A stretch of 64,000 bases of DNA from Nemophila menziesii (taxonomy: Eukaryota; Streptophyta; Magnoliopsida; Boraginales; Hydrophyllaceae). The stretch covers positions 41,157,137-41,221,136 of the forward strand of contig JARWIR010000007.1 in the NCBI GenBank assembly GCA_029959085.1, given 5' to 3'. Shown piece by piece: positions 12,001 to 24,140 of this stretch. The notes under the pieces are model-generated. The model worked only from the letters and a program-made list of their open reading frames with translations. It was not told where the DNA came from and did no database searches. Position 1 is the first letter of the stretch. Each line of letters opens with the position of its first letter. The position numbers and the translations under genes were made by a program.

Positions 12001-13261
12001 GTAAATTTTAGTAAAAGAGTTTTCCAAACAAAATAAGAAATTTCTAGTCATAGATTTATTTGTGTAATTATTTTGATGTAACGGTTATTAAATGAGTCAT
12101 GAGGCAAAAATATCAAAAAGTAACATCTCCCATCTTAAAAAAATGTTTACTTTCTCAAATCCCATATTTGGGAAAAGAACCATTAATTACATACCTTTTG
12201 CCTTCATTTTCTTTTTTTTCTAACTAAAGTATATATATTATATATAAGATAACTGAAATTTTACAGAAAAAAGTACAAAGAAAACGAATTCCACCCCGTC
12301 CTCATTCACTTTATACTAATAATAATTATTAATATTAACTAACTCTAATTTTATTTTATTTATCTAAATCATTTCAACAATTTTGAACAAGTTGTTTCTG
12401 TATTTAATTGTGCATTTGCCACTATAGATAGAGATGTCACCGAATAAATTTTTAGCTTATCTCATAATAAGAATCGAATTTAATGATTGGTTGCACATTT
12501 AGTCAATATATCATGTCAATAAAATTGAAATGCAAAATCACGTCTATATATCCAAATTTTATCATCAAATAATGTTGGGTTCAAAGTTTATTACTAATTT
12601 TTATAGGAGACGTATTTTGAAACACTAAATTATGTAAATCGTACACGTATCAAATGGCTCATAATAATCTCCAAGTGGCTTGGAGTGGTGGGCCACATTT
12701 TTAATTTTGTTATGGTCCAAAAGTTGGGGGACCCGGAATAAATATACCTTCCTCAAATCTCAGTCTCATCTCATTGATAACTGACGTACAAGATATATTA
12801 GATACTACTACCTACCAATATTACGTTTTGCTCCTTTTCTTGAGTATAGTAAAAACAGACAAACACAACAGAAAATCATTATCTCTCTATATAGACACCT
12901 ACTCTTCTTATCTTTACTACTCAACCACACTATTAAATGAAAGTCTTTATTCTCATACTCTATACAATGCAACCCATTTACAATTAATTCTTCCAATCTC
13001 AAAGAATTTCGGTCCCCATCACTTTCAAGTAATTATGTGAATCAATTAGAATATGATAAGATATGATAACACTTTGTACGATTAGCCACGTCTTTTAAAA
13101 GTCAGACAAATTATATAAAAACAATTTGATCAAACACAAAGATAAGATACTAAACTGAATAAAATATGTTGTTACTTGACTCAGTTACTCACATATATTT
13201 TCAATTCAACTACATAAAAGATGTATCGCAATATTTATAATCCCAGTTACACATTTAAGCT
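12001..13261. other. Intergenic between KUP7 and the CD2BP2-like gene
   Basis: AT-rich. It holds the upstream region of KUP7 and the 3' UTR of the next gene, which is tandemly arranged on the same strand. Frames at 12774-13040 have no protein-like composition. Confidence 0.5.
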
Positions 13262-15832
13262 TCAAGTTGAAGCAGCAACAGCTTGCTCAACCTCAACATA
13301 ACTTCCTGATTCTTCATTATAAGAGTACCTATTAATTAATCCAATAACAGAGGATGTAAGTAAATGCGATTATTACATTATTAAAATACAACACAAAAGA
13401 CTCACCATACACTTGATCCTGCAAAGCAATAAAGCCCCGAAGATGGATCATAGTAGTAACCTGAACTGCTACTGTAATAGTAACTGCACACAATATATAT
13501 ATAGTTAATGAGACATAATTTTATCATCTCTCGAGAATTTAATAACGTAATAAAGGTGAAGGGAGAAAATACCCGGTTGTATCATCGAAAACATAATCAT
13601 TCTGAAGATCATTACCTGTGGGGTCCACCAATAATTTAGTTAATACTTGATTGTCAGAATCAATAATACCATTAAAAAAATTGAAAACTTACTTCCACTA
13701 GGTTGGTCTTGAGTAGTAGTTACTGTTTCTTTTTCCTCATCTTCTGCAAACATATCCACATCATCATCATCATTGTTTGTGTTAGTAGTATCGTTATTCA
13801 CCTTTGTGGGTCCCACTTCCGTGTCCAAAACAGTTGAGGAGCTCGCTTTGTCAACACCATTATTTGAATTCATCGAGACAACCTGTTCTCTTGCATGTGC
13901 TAGCTTCTCATATCCCTCTGCAAATACATTAAAATCAAATAAATATGCATATAAACGAGAAAAAATATATGAAAACTGCTTTACAAACCTGCTTCACGTT
14001 GAAAATTCTCCTGTTTCTCGTAATAAACATCTGTTCCACAACGTAGGACCCACATATTAGCGTCAAATTTTCACATCACCAAATAATTTCCTAATCAAAA
14101 AATTAAATAAAAACACACTCACCATAATCTCCATTATTCATCAGCTTCATCGCATCTTCAGTAAGCTGATCAAACAGCACTTTAGTCTCTGGTGACATTT
14201 TCTCCTTCTTGTTATTTGAGTTCCCTTTTAACCTCCTTAAAGCTAGCAAGACCTGTAAAGATTAACACGAAAAGAAAAAAAATTAATATTTAACTACAAA
14301 AACGCAATGGTATTTAAATAAAAAGATTTATTACCGTTTCTCCAGGCTGTAAAGTATCAGCTATTCTCCTTTTAATCTTAGCAACTTCATGTGATGAAAG
14401 ATCAGTTACATCATCATCTTCTTCATCAGTTTTCATAGGCTGTTTTCCCGTAAAATTTTTCACAGAATCTATACTATCAAGCCAAGCATCCTATAAAAAT
14501 CCTTGTTTAGATAACACATTATGGGAAAATACAGTATGAGATTATTAATAATAATACCTTAATTTCATCAACTACATATTCAACATAATTATCTTGTTCA
14601 TCGAAATAACCTTCTTCCCTCTCTTTTGATAGATCGAAACGATCAAGCACTATTCCATCATCAACAAGTGGTTCATCATCCTGCCATTAATAACCTTTAG
14701 TCAATGTTAAGTTCCTTGAATAGACAAAGAGACGTAAAATGAAGTTATATAGAGAATTGAAGAAAGTACCTCATATGTGGCTTCTGCATCTTCTATGTTA
14801 TCACAGAGACCTCTATTTTTGTCATCAAGAATTTCAGCTGTTATTCTATTTCTCTGGGCTGCACGTGTTTTTGCAGCAACACGTGTATCCTTCTTTGCGA
14901 TTGGTTTAGCTTCCTCATCTACCACATATTCTCCAGGCTTGACCTTTTTACCCTTTGGAAATCTTACCCTCTTTTGCCTGTAGAAGATATGATAATTGCA
15001 GAGTAAGTTAGATAATACTGTAATTGAAAAATGCTCCAATGAATATTCACATCTACCACCTCTCAAACTTAGAAAGTCAATATATAAATCTGATGCTAAA
15101 CCTAGTTATATACTTATTTGCAAAATAAGAGGGGTAATTGCATCATTGGTCCCTGTGTTATGTGAAATAGCCAAATATACTCATATTTAGAAAAATAGTC
15201 AATAGACCTATGTTATTCGCACAGTTGATCCTCTGTTGAGGGACAAATATGCAACATTAGTGTGTAACACAAGGGTATCATTGACATTCTTTGTAACACG
15301 ATGGTAAGTTTGGCTGCATAGCATAGGGACCAATTGTGCAATTTACTTAAATTTTACCATTGACGTGCATAGAAAAAATGTCTCGAGCTGATAATTTAGG
15401 TCACATCAATCAATTTTAAAATAATAAGCATGAAAATTGAACACACGAATTTGTTATTCTTTCTTTTAATAACTTTTTAGAAACTGATAATTTCACTTAC
15501 TTTCAACTATATAGATATTAATTTACCTATTATATATTATGAACATCATATATTTAGCATAAATCCTAACAATTCATAATCAGAAAGACGAAAGACCCTA
15601 AGATATCTGTATTAGGTCAAAGAATAAATATGATAACCGCATAAGCTTGTAACAGAAAATATACATACATAATGTAACAAGGCGAGTAATTAGAAGCAAA
15701 AATTAGAGATAGGTATATATATATAGTGAGAGAGAAGGAGAGGAATACGTACGGAGGGGCTTTATCAGATTCGTCGTCTTCGATGAAGGAGCGCTTACGA
15801 TTGGATGGTCCCGCGGGTGTATTGTCCTCCAT
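13262..15832 (-). CDS. CD2BP2/LIN1-like U5 snRNP protein with OCRE-like C-terminus
   Basis: Ten coding exons: 15832-15753, 14977-14770, 14680-14558, 14490-14335, 14252-14123, 14030-13989, 13917-13693, 13615-13573, 13483-13406, 13328-13262. All are GT/AG; together 1152 bp, 383 residues. The family (human CD2BP2, yeast LIN1) binds U5 snRNP before tri-snRNP assembly, in the nucleus. Visible landmarks are an N-terminal KRSFIEDDE and basic RVRFPKGKKVKPGEY; DLSKEREEGYFDEQDNYVEY with DAWLDSID (human: 'EEGHFDADGNYF...DSWLDNIDWVK'); LQPGETVLLALRRLKG; and LTEDAMKLMNNGDYDVYYEK...EGYEKL. An acidic linker DDDDVDMFAEDEEKE follows. The C-terminus has aromatic octamers (DYVFDDTTGYYYSS, GYYYDPSSGLYCF, WYSYNEESGSY) typical of an OCRE domain, where animal CD2BP2 has GYF. 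Intron 1 (775 bp) holds a MITE-like insert. The start is the only Met giving the full N-terminus. Confidence 0.93.
15134..15346. mobile_element. MITE-like insert in intron 1 of the CD2BP2-like gene
   Basis: The ends form an imperfect inverted repeat of about 29 bp: GTAATTGCATCATTGGTCCC on the left, and GTAAATTGCACAATTGGTCCC as the reverse complement of the right end, extending through CTATG. The interior is non-coding. A target duplication is not evident. It lies wholly within an intron, so the coding frame is unaffected. Confidence 0.5.
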
Positions 15833-16050
15833 GCTGCTGCTCTTTAGACTCAGAAAATCATTTGCGATGTATAAAACGGAGTAATAGCTATATCCAGGGT
15901 GAGGCTTGCCCTTGTCGGCTTAATTTTTGGTAATTACTTTGTTAGTCTCTTAACTTAGGATGAATGGACAATTTTGCCCATTAATTTTAACTAAGGGGTG
16001 TTATCGATAGATAATACAATAAAATTTGGGAGATAGTAATATCCTAGATG

Positions 16051-16598
16051 GTTAGATGAATACAATTACAACCAATTTGAATGTGCTCCTTGATGAGCTT
16101 ATATAACAAGATAGAAAGTGAATTTCTTGAAGAGTTGAATGTGAAGGTAAAGCTTTGAGGTTGATCTTATTCGTTGAGTAGATAAGAATATGATAGTTTA
16201 CCTTGAATGAGCTCCTTGATGAGATAGATATAACACATACGTGCACCAAGCTTGATGATATAAAAGTGATAAACAAGTTTGAGGATTCTTTCTTGAAGTG
16301 TATGATAGTATAATATTGATTTAAGACTTCAAGAGGTGAGTCAAGTGATGCAAGAGAGCCTTTTATATAGTGTAGGTCAAGTTCTAATTGCTCTCACATG
16401 AACTCTAAAAAATGATATACCCTTTTGCGTAAAATAGGTCACCATTTTTGTCCCCAACGGCTAATTTACATTGGTGTCCTATTGTTCAACGGTTCGATAT
16501 CCATATGCTCTTAAAACAACATCGTCGAAGTAAGAAATATTGTATCATTTTTTGCCTAAATATGGGTATTTGTTTTTGTTACGGGTGTCGGGTAAGGA
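16051..16598. repeat. Long direct repeat, copy 1
   Basis: About 550 bp starting GTTAGATGAATACAATTACA is repeated in the same orientation at 17332. Shared segments include GTGCACCAAGCTTGATGATA, GTGATGCAAGAGAGCCTT and TTTTTGTCCCCAACGG. The spacing of 1.28 kb is what a very short LTR element would give, but TG...CA ends and a target duplication were not found. Confidence 0.6.
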
Positions 16599-17331
16599 TA
16601 ATCAATATATTTTGGCAATAAAAAATTAGATAACAAAATCATTAACTCTAGTAACGGTTAAGTTAATGAAGTAGAGTTAGGCTCTGATATTGTAAAGTCC
16701 TCAATGGAGCGAGTAGGATAATTATCTAATCGATGCCTGATACAAAATAATAAGGGGCTCATAAACTAAAATTTATTCAATTCATAAGGTCAAACTCCTG
16801 AGACAAGATGTTAGGGATTTTATATGGAGTTTGCTAATTGCGGAAGATAGAAGCTAGGTGTGTTAAAGGTAAGGACTAATACGTACACAAATATAAACAA
16901 TAAATAAGATTTCCAGGGTTAAGGACAAGGGACCCTACGGGTGATAAATATATGCTAAAGCAATCTATATTAAGCTAAGGGAGATAAGCAATTGGATAAA
17001 TTCAATGCACGCGAAAAGTAAAAGATAAAGGAAAGAGATTACGTGAGGCATTTAGAGTGATTGTGTTTCCCTACATCCACTACTTAGGGTCATCCCCATA
17101 AAATTTTCAAGCTTCTCGACGTCTCTTAAGGGTGAGATATAAACCATTACAATGAGTTTTTTCGGGGCTATACCACAACCTAAAAACTCCAGTGACTTTT
17201 ATTGATTAAAGTCACAACCCGATAAGACTTTTAGCGGTTAAGTCACAACCCAATAGATTCTATCAAGGATAAATCCTAACCTATGAAAACTCCCTCTTCT
17301 CTAATGTAGAGAAAGAGCATTACCCTAACAA
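16599..17331. other. Spacer between the long direct repeats
   Basis: Non-coding. It contains small internal repeats around GTCACAACCC (17205-17260). No RT, integrase or gag motif is visible. Confidence 0.45.
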
Positions 17332-17885
17332 GTTAGATGAATACAATTACAACCAATTTGAATGTGCTTATTGATGAGCTACAGTATGAAGATAGAGTGT
17401 GAACTCCTTGAAGAGTTGAATCAAAGGTAAATTTTTGAGGTCGATCTCCTTTGTTAAGTATATATGAAAATGATAATTTGACTTGAATTATATCCTTGAT
17501 ATGATAGATAAAACACATAGGTGCACCAAGCTTGATGATATAAAAGTGATAAACAAGCTTAGGGATTCTTTCTTGAAATGTAGGATAGTATAATACTTAA
17601 TTAAGACTTCAAGGGGTGAGCCAAGTGATGCAAGAGAGCCTTATATATATATATATATATATTAGATCAAGTTCAAACGATTCTCACAGAATCTCTAGAA
17701 AAACGTATATACGATTTTGCGTAAAACGGGTAACCGTTTTTGTCCCCAACGGTTATTTACCATATAAAGTTCTTTGTTCAACGATTAGAATAGTCATATG
17801 CTCTGAAATCGACATCGTTGAAGTAATATATGATATACAGTTTTTTGCCTAAAAATGGGTATCCCTTTTGGTTAGGGATGTCGAC
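17332..17885. repeat. Long direct repeat, copy 2
   Basis: Partner of 16051-16598. It differs by point changes and a short (TA)n at about 17645-17661, and its 3' end is duplicated once more (17827-17944). Confidence 0.6.
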
Positions 17886-17944
17886 TATATGATATACAGT
17901 TTTTTGCCTAAAAATGGGTATCCCTTTTGGTTAGGGATGTCGAC
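17827..17944. repeat. 59-bp tandem duplication
   Basis: Two virtually identical 59-bp copies (TGATATACAG...GGGATGTCGAC) lie head to tail. Copy 1 of the long repeat has only one, so this is a recent local duplication. Confidence 0.85.
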
Positions 17945-17945
17945 T

Positions 17946-18865
17946 ACTATGGTTACAAAATTGCCAATTTACTCTAACTTTTCTTGGTTCCTACGTAAAA
18001 AAGTTATACTGATTTCTCGCACAAAACATTATATACCGATTTAAAAACAGTATTTCGTTTTGGTATGTTGTTTCTGAACTGAAGAGGCATTCAACCTAAG
18101 TGCCTATAGATAGCTCAGATCGAAACGTTTTCTTCATAAGAGTTGTATAATAATATATCCTACAATGAATGTTATTACAACTCATAAGCAATAGAGTATC
18201 ACACAAAAAGATATGTCAAGAAAGGTGTGAAGTAAGAAACAAGTGAAAGATAAAATATAAATATCATAATATTAATTCTAAGAATGTAAGATGAACTAGT
18301 GGTAAGTATACAAGGATTATAGTTCATCTATGCATCAATAAAATGTAATATAAATCATGTGATGTGAATGTGAGTTATGGAGAGTATTCATGAAGTTCAA
18401 TCATAAGGTACTATACAATATTTCATAAGATAAAAGATACAAATATACGATTCATGAGAAAGGGTATAAAAAGGGGTTTGACAAAGATGTTTCTTATGAA
18501 GATATGGAATTCTAAAGGGTAGAAAATTTACCAAGTAAGAAGAGGGTTAAGTACTTAATTAACTAGGGATATCTCGCATTAAAACAACCTATACGAGGGA
18601 CTATATGCTAACGTCTATATTGATTGCTCTTTTCTCAATAGTTGATGATCCTTATATGATTAAAGACTTATGTCGTTCCTGTGCTACAAAACTTTCTACA
18701 AGTGCACCTCTGTGGTAGTTTTTATCAAATAAAAGCTTGTCTCCTTATTATTATTTCTTAGAGCTAAACCACTTTTGTGAACAGACAACTTATTGGAGAG
18801 GATATCATTATCTCCCAAGATATCGTGAAGGGATATTCATGTGCTCGAATCACCCATTGTTGGTA
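17946..18865. other. AT-rich intergenic, nothing recognised
   Basis: No coding or RNA signal. Confidence 0.45.
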
Positions 18866-18869
18866 TGAA

Positions 18870-19125
18870 TTATATACGTAGATCTTTTGACATTATTTAT
18901 TGTGAAATTATTACTCAACAGTTTGAAAGGAACTTAGCTGGTTTGCCCGAGTGGTTAAGGGGGAAGACTTAAGATCTTCTGCACATAAGTGCGCGTGGGT
19001 TCGAACCCCACAGCCAGCACTTTCTTTTGCCAATAAATAGGTTTGCATACATGATCACCAAATGGATGATATTCCTGAATTTTTTGACATTACCTCTTGG
19101 GAATTTTTTTACTCAATACTTTGAA
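18870..19125. repeat. Related sequence on both sides of the tRNA gene
   Basis: Sequence just 5' of the tRNA (TTTTGACATTATTTATT...TTACTCAACAGTTTGAAAGG, about 18880-18930) recurs just 3' of it (TTTTTGACATTACCTCTTG...TTACTCAATACTTTGAAAG, about 19080-19125). The 3' copy belongs to a LINE scrap. Confidence 0.6.
18937..19019 (+). tRNA. tRNA-Leu (anticodon UAA)
   Basis: This 83-nt gene has no intron. The acceptor stem GCTGGTT pairs with AGCCAGC (one G-T pair), with discriminator A at 19019. A D-arm with CCCGAGTGGTTAAGG follows. The anticodon stem GAAGA/TCTTC encloses the loop CTTAAGA, giving anticodon TAA. The long variable arm TGCAC-ATAA-GTGCG is typical of type II tRNAs. The T arm GTGGG-TTCGAAC-CCCAC is perfect. 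It reads UUA leucine codons. CCA is not encoded, as expected for a nuclear gene. All stems are intact, so it is probably functional. Confidence 0.96.
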
Positions 19126-19480
19126 AGTTTTGAGGTTTGCAGACATGATCACCAATTGGATGAGTGCTTTAATCGCCACTGCTTGTTTCAAGGGAATCCT
19201 TTTTCACCATATATATTTGTTATTGGAATGGAGGTCACCAATATCTTCTCAGCTCACTTGAAGTTTGGGATAACTTTCATTTTCATCTCAAATATGATAC
19301 TCTCAAGATTAATGAATTAATTCTGTGGATGGGTTTTTTCCATGTTTTGTAAAAAAAATTGATTCCACATATATAGAGTCGTGGATGCTCTTCATCTTTT
19401 CAAAAAGCCTAGTTGGTTGATTGGTCAACAATGACACAAAGGGTTCCCCTTCTGGTAAAGCATGTTTTTATCTTGAGATG
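19025..19480 (+). pseudogene. LINE reverse transcriptase scrap
   Basis: A frame reads QGNPFSPYIFVIGMEV, matching the QGDPLSPYLFVIGMEV block of plant L1 reverse transcriptases. Downstream FHFHLKYDTLKI recalls the 'FHPKCxKLKISHL' block before the catalytic FADD motif, which is lost. A 105-bp internal partial duplication (GGTTTGCA.ACATGATCACCAA) lies at 19041 and 19135. Confidence 0.65.
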
Positions 19481-19737
19481 GGTATTAAAAAGTGTAGTAT
19501 TTATATTCGCTGAGTTGGCGCCACACGGGGTTGACTAACGGTCAACTGGTGATTTCGTAAAAAAAGGGCCACTATCATCGCAAAATGAAATATGTATGGT
19601 CATCTCGTTACAATTCTTAATTTAGGGGCGCTATCGCAGTTTGCCTAAAGATAAAGGGCCATACGGGGTTTCACCCTTGAGAAAAAGGTGCAAAGTGTTT
19701 CCGTTAGACCAAGTCTCTTATTTTTAATTAATTATGC

Positions 19738-19743
<6 letters not shown>

Positions 19744-19796
<53 letters not shown>
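19744..19796. repeat. (AT)n microsatellite
   Basis: About 26 uninterrupted AT dinucleotides in the first partial unit of the 1-kb array; the other units lack it. Confidence 0.95.
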
Positions 19797-19799
<3 letters not shown>

Positions 19800-21474
19800 T
19801 CAGTTTTCAAGATTGGGGATCTTTTATATTTTATATTTGGGGACCAAAGTCGTCACCTAGGTGGATTTAGACCTAATATGTGCCTGCCGGAGTGGGCAAA
19901 AACCCTAAACTATATGGGGGAGGGGGGCATGCTGATAAGATTACAATGTCATTCAAAGGTTGTGATAACAATGTGTGCATATGAATTGTGAAAATAAAAG
20001 GTATGTCGACTTCATAATGAAGATATAAGCTACGGGGAAGATTTAGTGGTGCAATCAAGATAGAGTTTTAAAAATAAATATGTAATGGGCCCTTATTTGT
20101 CATATGGGAAAAAACTAAACTGGTTGAGTGTTTTGAATATGGCCAACAGTCTGGACAGAGAGTACGAGGTGGTTTTGTCTTTTATATTTCCTAATTATTT
20201 TTTACCATATTTAGGTGTATCCAGCTGGTTTCCTTTCCGATTTATTTGATTACTGGTTAATTTTATTTTTCTTACCTTATCAAGGTAGCTTAAGTTTTAC
20301 TTGTCGGCTTGTAATTGGACCTTGTATCTTAATTTATTTGAAGGTTATATATAAGATGACATATTTGCTTGAGAAAAAATAATTGTGATTTACTCTTAAT
20401 ATATAATTAACAAAAAAAATTATGTTTTCCTTTACCTAAGGCAAGAAAAAAGGTGGGTCTTCTTAGTTATGTTTTTTGTGCAAATAATTAAAATGCTAGA
20501 TATAAAAAAATATTTTAATAATAAATATAACAAACACTAAAATTATTTTAGTGACTTTGTACAAAGTAAAAGTGCAATTTCTTTTAAATGATTGTAGATA
20601 AAATAAAATCTTGTTTAAGAAAAACCTCAAATAAAATTAAGTTTTAAAATGATGTAACCATAGAATGAAAATTGTAAGACCTTGTTCAAGTAAAAATTCA
20701 AATTGTAAAAGTAAATTAAGATGCTACTCATGGAAGTTGAACAAAGGCTTGTTGAGAAAATAGTGCAAAGTGTTTCCGCTGGACTAAGTCTATTATTCTT
20801 TAATATTCATGATTTTTTAATATACATATTAAAAGCATTTTTCAAGTTTGGGGCTCTCCAAAATTTGGGGACCAAAGCCATCATATTGGTGGATTTGGAC
20901 ATAAGTTATGCATGCATGAGTAGAAGACAATTATGAACTAGGTGGGGGAGAGGGGGGATGGTGATAAGAGTAAAATGTCATTTAAAGGTTGTGATGCCAA
21001 TGCGTGCATATAAATCGTAAAAATAAAAGGTATGTCGACTTCATAATGGAGATATGAGGTAAGGGGTAAGATTTAGTGGTTCAATCAAGATATGTTTGTA
21101 AAATAAAATATGGAAATGGGCCCACATTTGTTAGGAAAAATCTAAACTGATTGAGTGTTTCGAGTAAAGCCAACAGTCTGGACAGCGAGTATGAGGTGTC
21201 TTTATCTTTCATATTTCCTAACTTTCTTTGTCCATATTTATGTGTATCCAGCTGGTTTCCTTTACGATTTATTCGGTTACTGGTTAATTTGTTTGTTTAC
21301 CTTATCAAGGTAGCTTAAGTTTTACTTCTCATCTTGTAATTGGACCTTGTATATTAATCTATTCGAAGGTTATATATAATATGACTTATTGCTTGAGAAA
21401 AAAATTATTGTGATTCATTCTTAATATTTAATTAACAAAAAAAAATTATGTTTTCCTTTACCTAAGGCAAAAAA

Positions 21475-21666
21475 GAGTAATAATATATACCACCCAAATT
21501 CATACCACCCAAATGTCACCCAATGACGTGGCGTGAATTAATTGGTTACAAATCTTTAATCAAATCAAGAAAATAAATGCATTAACAATTTGTAACCAAT
21601 CAATTCACGCCACGTCATTGGGTGACATTTGGGTGGTATGAATTTGGGTGGTATATATCATTACTC
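21475..21666. mobile_element. Mutator-type MITE with 80-bp inverted repeats
   Basis: This 192-bp element is nearly a complete palindrome. The left end GAGTAATAATATATACCACC and the reverse complement of the right end GAGTAATGATATATACCACC agree for about 80 bp with a few mismatches. A perfect 9-bp target duplication, GGCAAAAAA (21466-21474 and 21667-21675), flanks it, as expected for Mutator-like elements. Sister repeat units lack the insert. Confidence 0.9.
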
Positions 21667-23681
21667 GGCAAAAAAAGGTGGGCCTTTTTAGGTATAAAAT
21701 TATGTTTTTGGTGCAAATAACAAAAATACTAGATATAGAAAAAATTAAATTTAATAATAAATATAACAAACATTAAAATTATTTCAGAAACTTTGTACAA
21801 AACAAAAGTGTAATTTCTTTTGAATGATAGTAGATAAAATAAAATCTTGTTTAACCAAAATCTCAAATAAAATTAAGTTTTATAATTATGTAACTACCAA
21901 ATTGAAAATTGTAAGACCTTGTTCAAGTAAAATTCAAATACTAAAAAGAAAAATTAAGATGCTACTTGTGGGAGTTTAACAAAGGCCTATTGAGAAAGTG
22001 ATGCAAAATGTTTCCAATGGACTAAGACTCTGATTATTATATAGTCATGCTTTCTAATGTACACATTAAAAATATTTTTCAAGTTTGGGGCGCCATCATA
22101 TTGGTGGATTTGGACATAATTTATGCCTGCAGGCTGCATGAGTAGAATAAAACCATGAACTAGGTGGTGGATATTTGGGAATCGGTGATACGAGTAAAAT
22201 GTCATTTTAAGGTTGTGATGACAATGTGTGCATATAAATCGTGAAAATAAAAGGTATGTCGACTTCACAATGGAGAGGTAAGGGGAAGTTTTAGTAGTGC
22301 AATCAAGATATATTTGTAAAATAGAATATGGAATTGGGCCCACATTTGCCAGGAAAAAACTAAACCGGTTGAGAGTTTCGAGTAAAGCCAACAGTCTGGA
22401 CAGATAATACGACGTAGTTTTATCTTTTATATTTCCTAACTTTCTTTGTCCATATTTATGTCTATCCAACTGGTTTTGTTTTAGATTTATTCGGTTACTG
22501 GTTAATTTTATTTTTTACCTTATCAAGGTGGCTAAGTTTTACTTGTCGGCTTGTAACCGAACCTTGTATTTTACTCTATTTGAAGGTTATATATAAATGA
22601 ATTGTTTGAGAAAAAAATTAATTGTGATTCACTCTTATTATATAATTAACAAAACAATTACGTTTTTCTTTACTTAAGGCAAGAAAAAAGGTGGGCCTTC
22701 TTAGGTATAAAATTACGTTTTTTGTGCAAATAACTAACATGCTAGGTTTAAAAAAATAAATTTTTTAATAATAAATATAAAAAAAATTAAAATTATTTTA
22801 GACACTTTGTACAAAGCAAAAGTGTAATTTCTTTTGAATGATAATGATAAATAAAATCTTGTTTAACCAAAATCTCAAATAAAATTATGTTCTAGAATGA
22901 CGTAACCACAAATTAAAAATTGTAAGATCTCGTTCAAGTAAAAATTAAATTAAGATGCTGCTCGTGGGAGATGAACAGAGGCCTATTGAGAAAATAGTCA
23001 AAGCATTTCAATTGAACTAAATCTTTTATTCAATAGTCATGCATTTTAATATGACATTAAAAGTATTTTTCAAGTTTGGGGTTCTCCTAAATATGGGGAC
23101 CAAAGCCATTATACTAGTGGATTTGGACATAATTTATACCTGTATGAGTAGAACAAAACCATGAACTAGGTGGGGGATATGTGGAATTGGTGATAAGAGT
23201 AAAATGTCATTTAAAGCTTGTGATGACAATGTGTGCATATAAATCGTGAAAATAAAATGGTATGTCGACTTCACATGGAGATATGAGGTAAGGGGTAGAT
23301 TTAGTGGTGCAATCAAGATATATTTGTAAAATAAAATATAGAAATGGCCCCACAATTGTCAGGAAAGAACTAAACTGGTTGAGGGTCTCGAGTAAAGCCA
23401 ACAGTCTGGACAGAGAGTACGAGGTGGTTTTATCTTTTATATTTCCTAACTTTCTTTGTCCATATTTATGTGTACCCAGCTGGTGTTCTATACGATATAT
23501 TCGATTTCTAATAAATTTTATTTTTTTACCTTATCAAGGTAGCTTAAGTTTGACTTGTTGACTTGTAATTGGACCTTGTATTTTAATCTATTTGAAGGTT
23601 ATATATAATATGACTTATTTGCTTGATAAAAAAATTATTGTGATTCACTCTTAATATATAATTAACAAAAAAAATTATGTT

Positions 23682-23790
23682 TTAACCAACTGGGATTAGC
23701 TCAGTGGCCAGGGTCTTGGTCATCCAATCTAGTGGTGCAGATTCGAACTGAGTCATTGACTCCGAGTCCAAAGTGGCTCTTATATGTAAC
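23682..23790 (+). mobile_element. tRNA-derived SINE
   Basis: The body begins near AACCAACTGGGATTAGCTCAGTGG and contains A-box TTAGCTCAGTGG, B-box GATTCGAAC and a 3' part GAGTCCAAAGTGGCTC followed by A9. It is flanked by AACAAAAAAAATTATGTT-type target duplications. The 3' half matches the SINEs at 31851, 36675 and 54507. Confidence 0.8.
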
Positions 23791-24140
23791 AAAAAAAAAT
23801 TATGTTATCCTTTAATTAAGGCAAGAAAAAAGGTGGGTCTTCTTAGGTATAAAATTATGTTTTTGGTGCAAATAACTAAAATGCTAGATATAAAAAATAA
23901 ATATTTTAATAATAAATATAACAAGCATTGAAATTATTTTAGCGACTTTGTGAGTCCAAAGTGACTCTCCTATGTAACAAAAAAAAAAGTTATGTTATCC
24001 TTCACTTAAGGCAAGAAAAAAGGTGGGTCTTCTTAGGTATAAAATTATGTTTTTGGTGCAAATCACTAAAATACTAGATATAAAAAAATAAATATTTTAA
24101 TAATAAATATAACAAACATTGAAATTATTTTAGCGACTTT
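23764..24140. repeat. 188-bp tandem duplication starting inside the SINE
   Basis: GAGTCCAAAGTGGCTC at 23764 recurs as GAGTCCAAAGTGACTC at 23952. The SINE tail and the following TTAAGGCAAGAAAAAAGGTG segment are copied with it, so the duplication happened after the SINE landed. Confidence 0.85.

Noticed and set aside
22000..23400. Minus-strand frames of 60-160 residues in the 1-kb array (e.g. 21987-22469)
   Set aside because: The frames are not conserved between array units and have no recognisable domain.
23682..23790. A tRNA gene
   Set aside because: A- and B-boxes are present, but stems do not pair as a tRNA and the 3' half is shared with other SINE copies.
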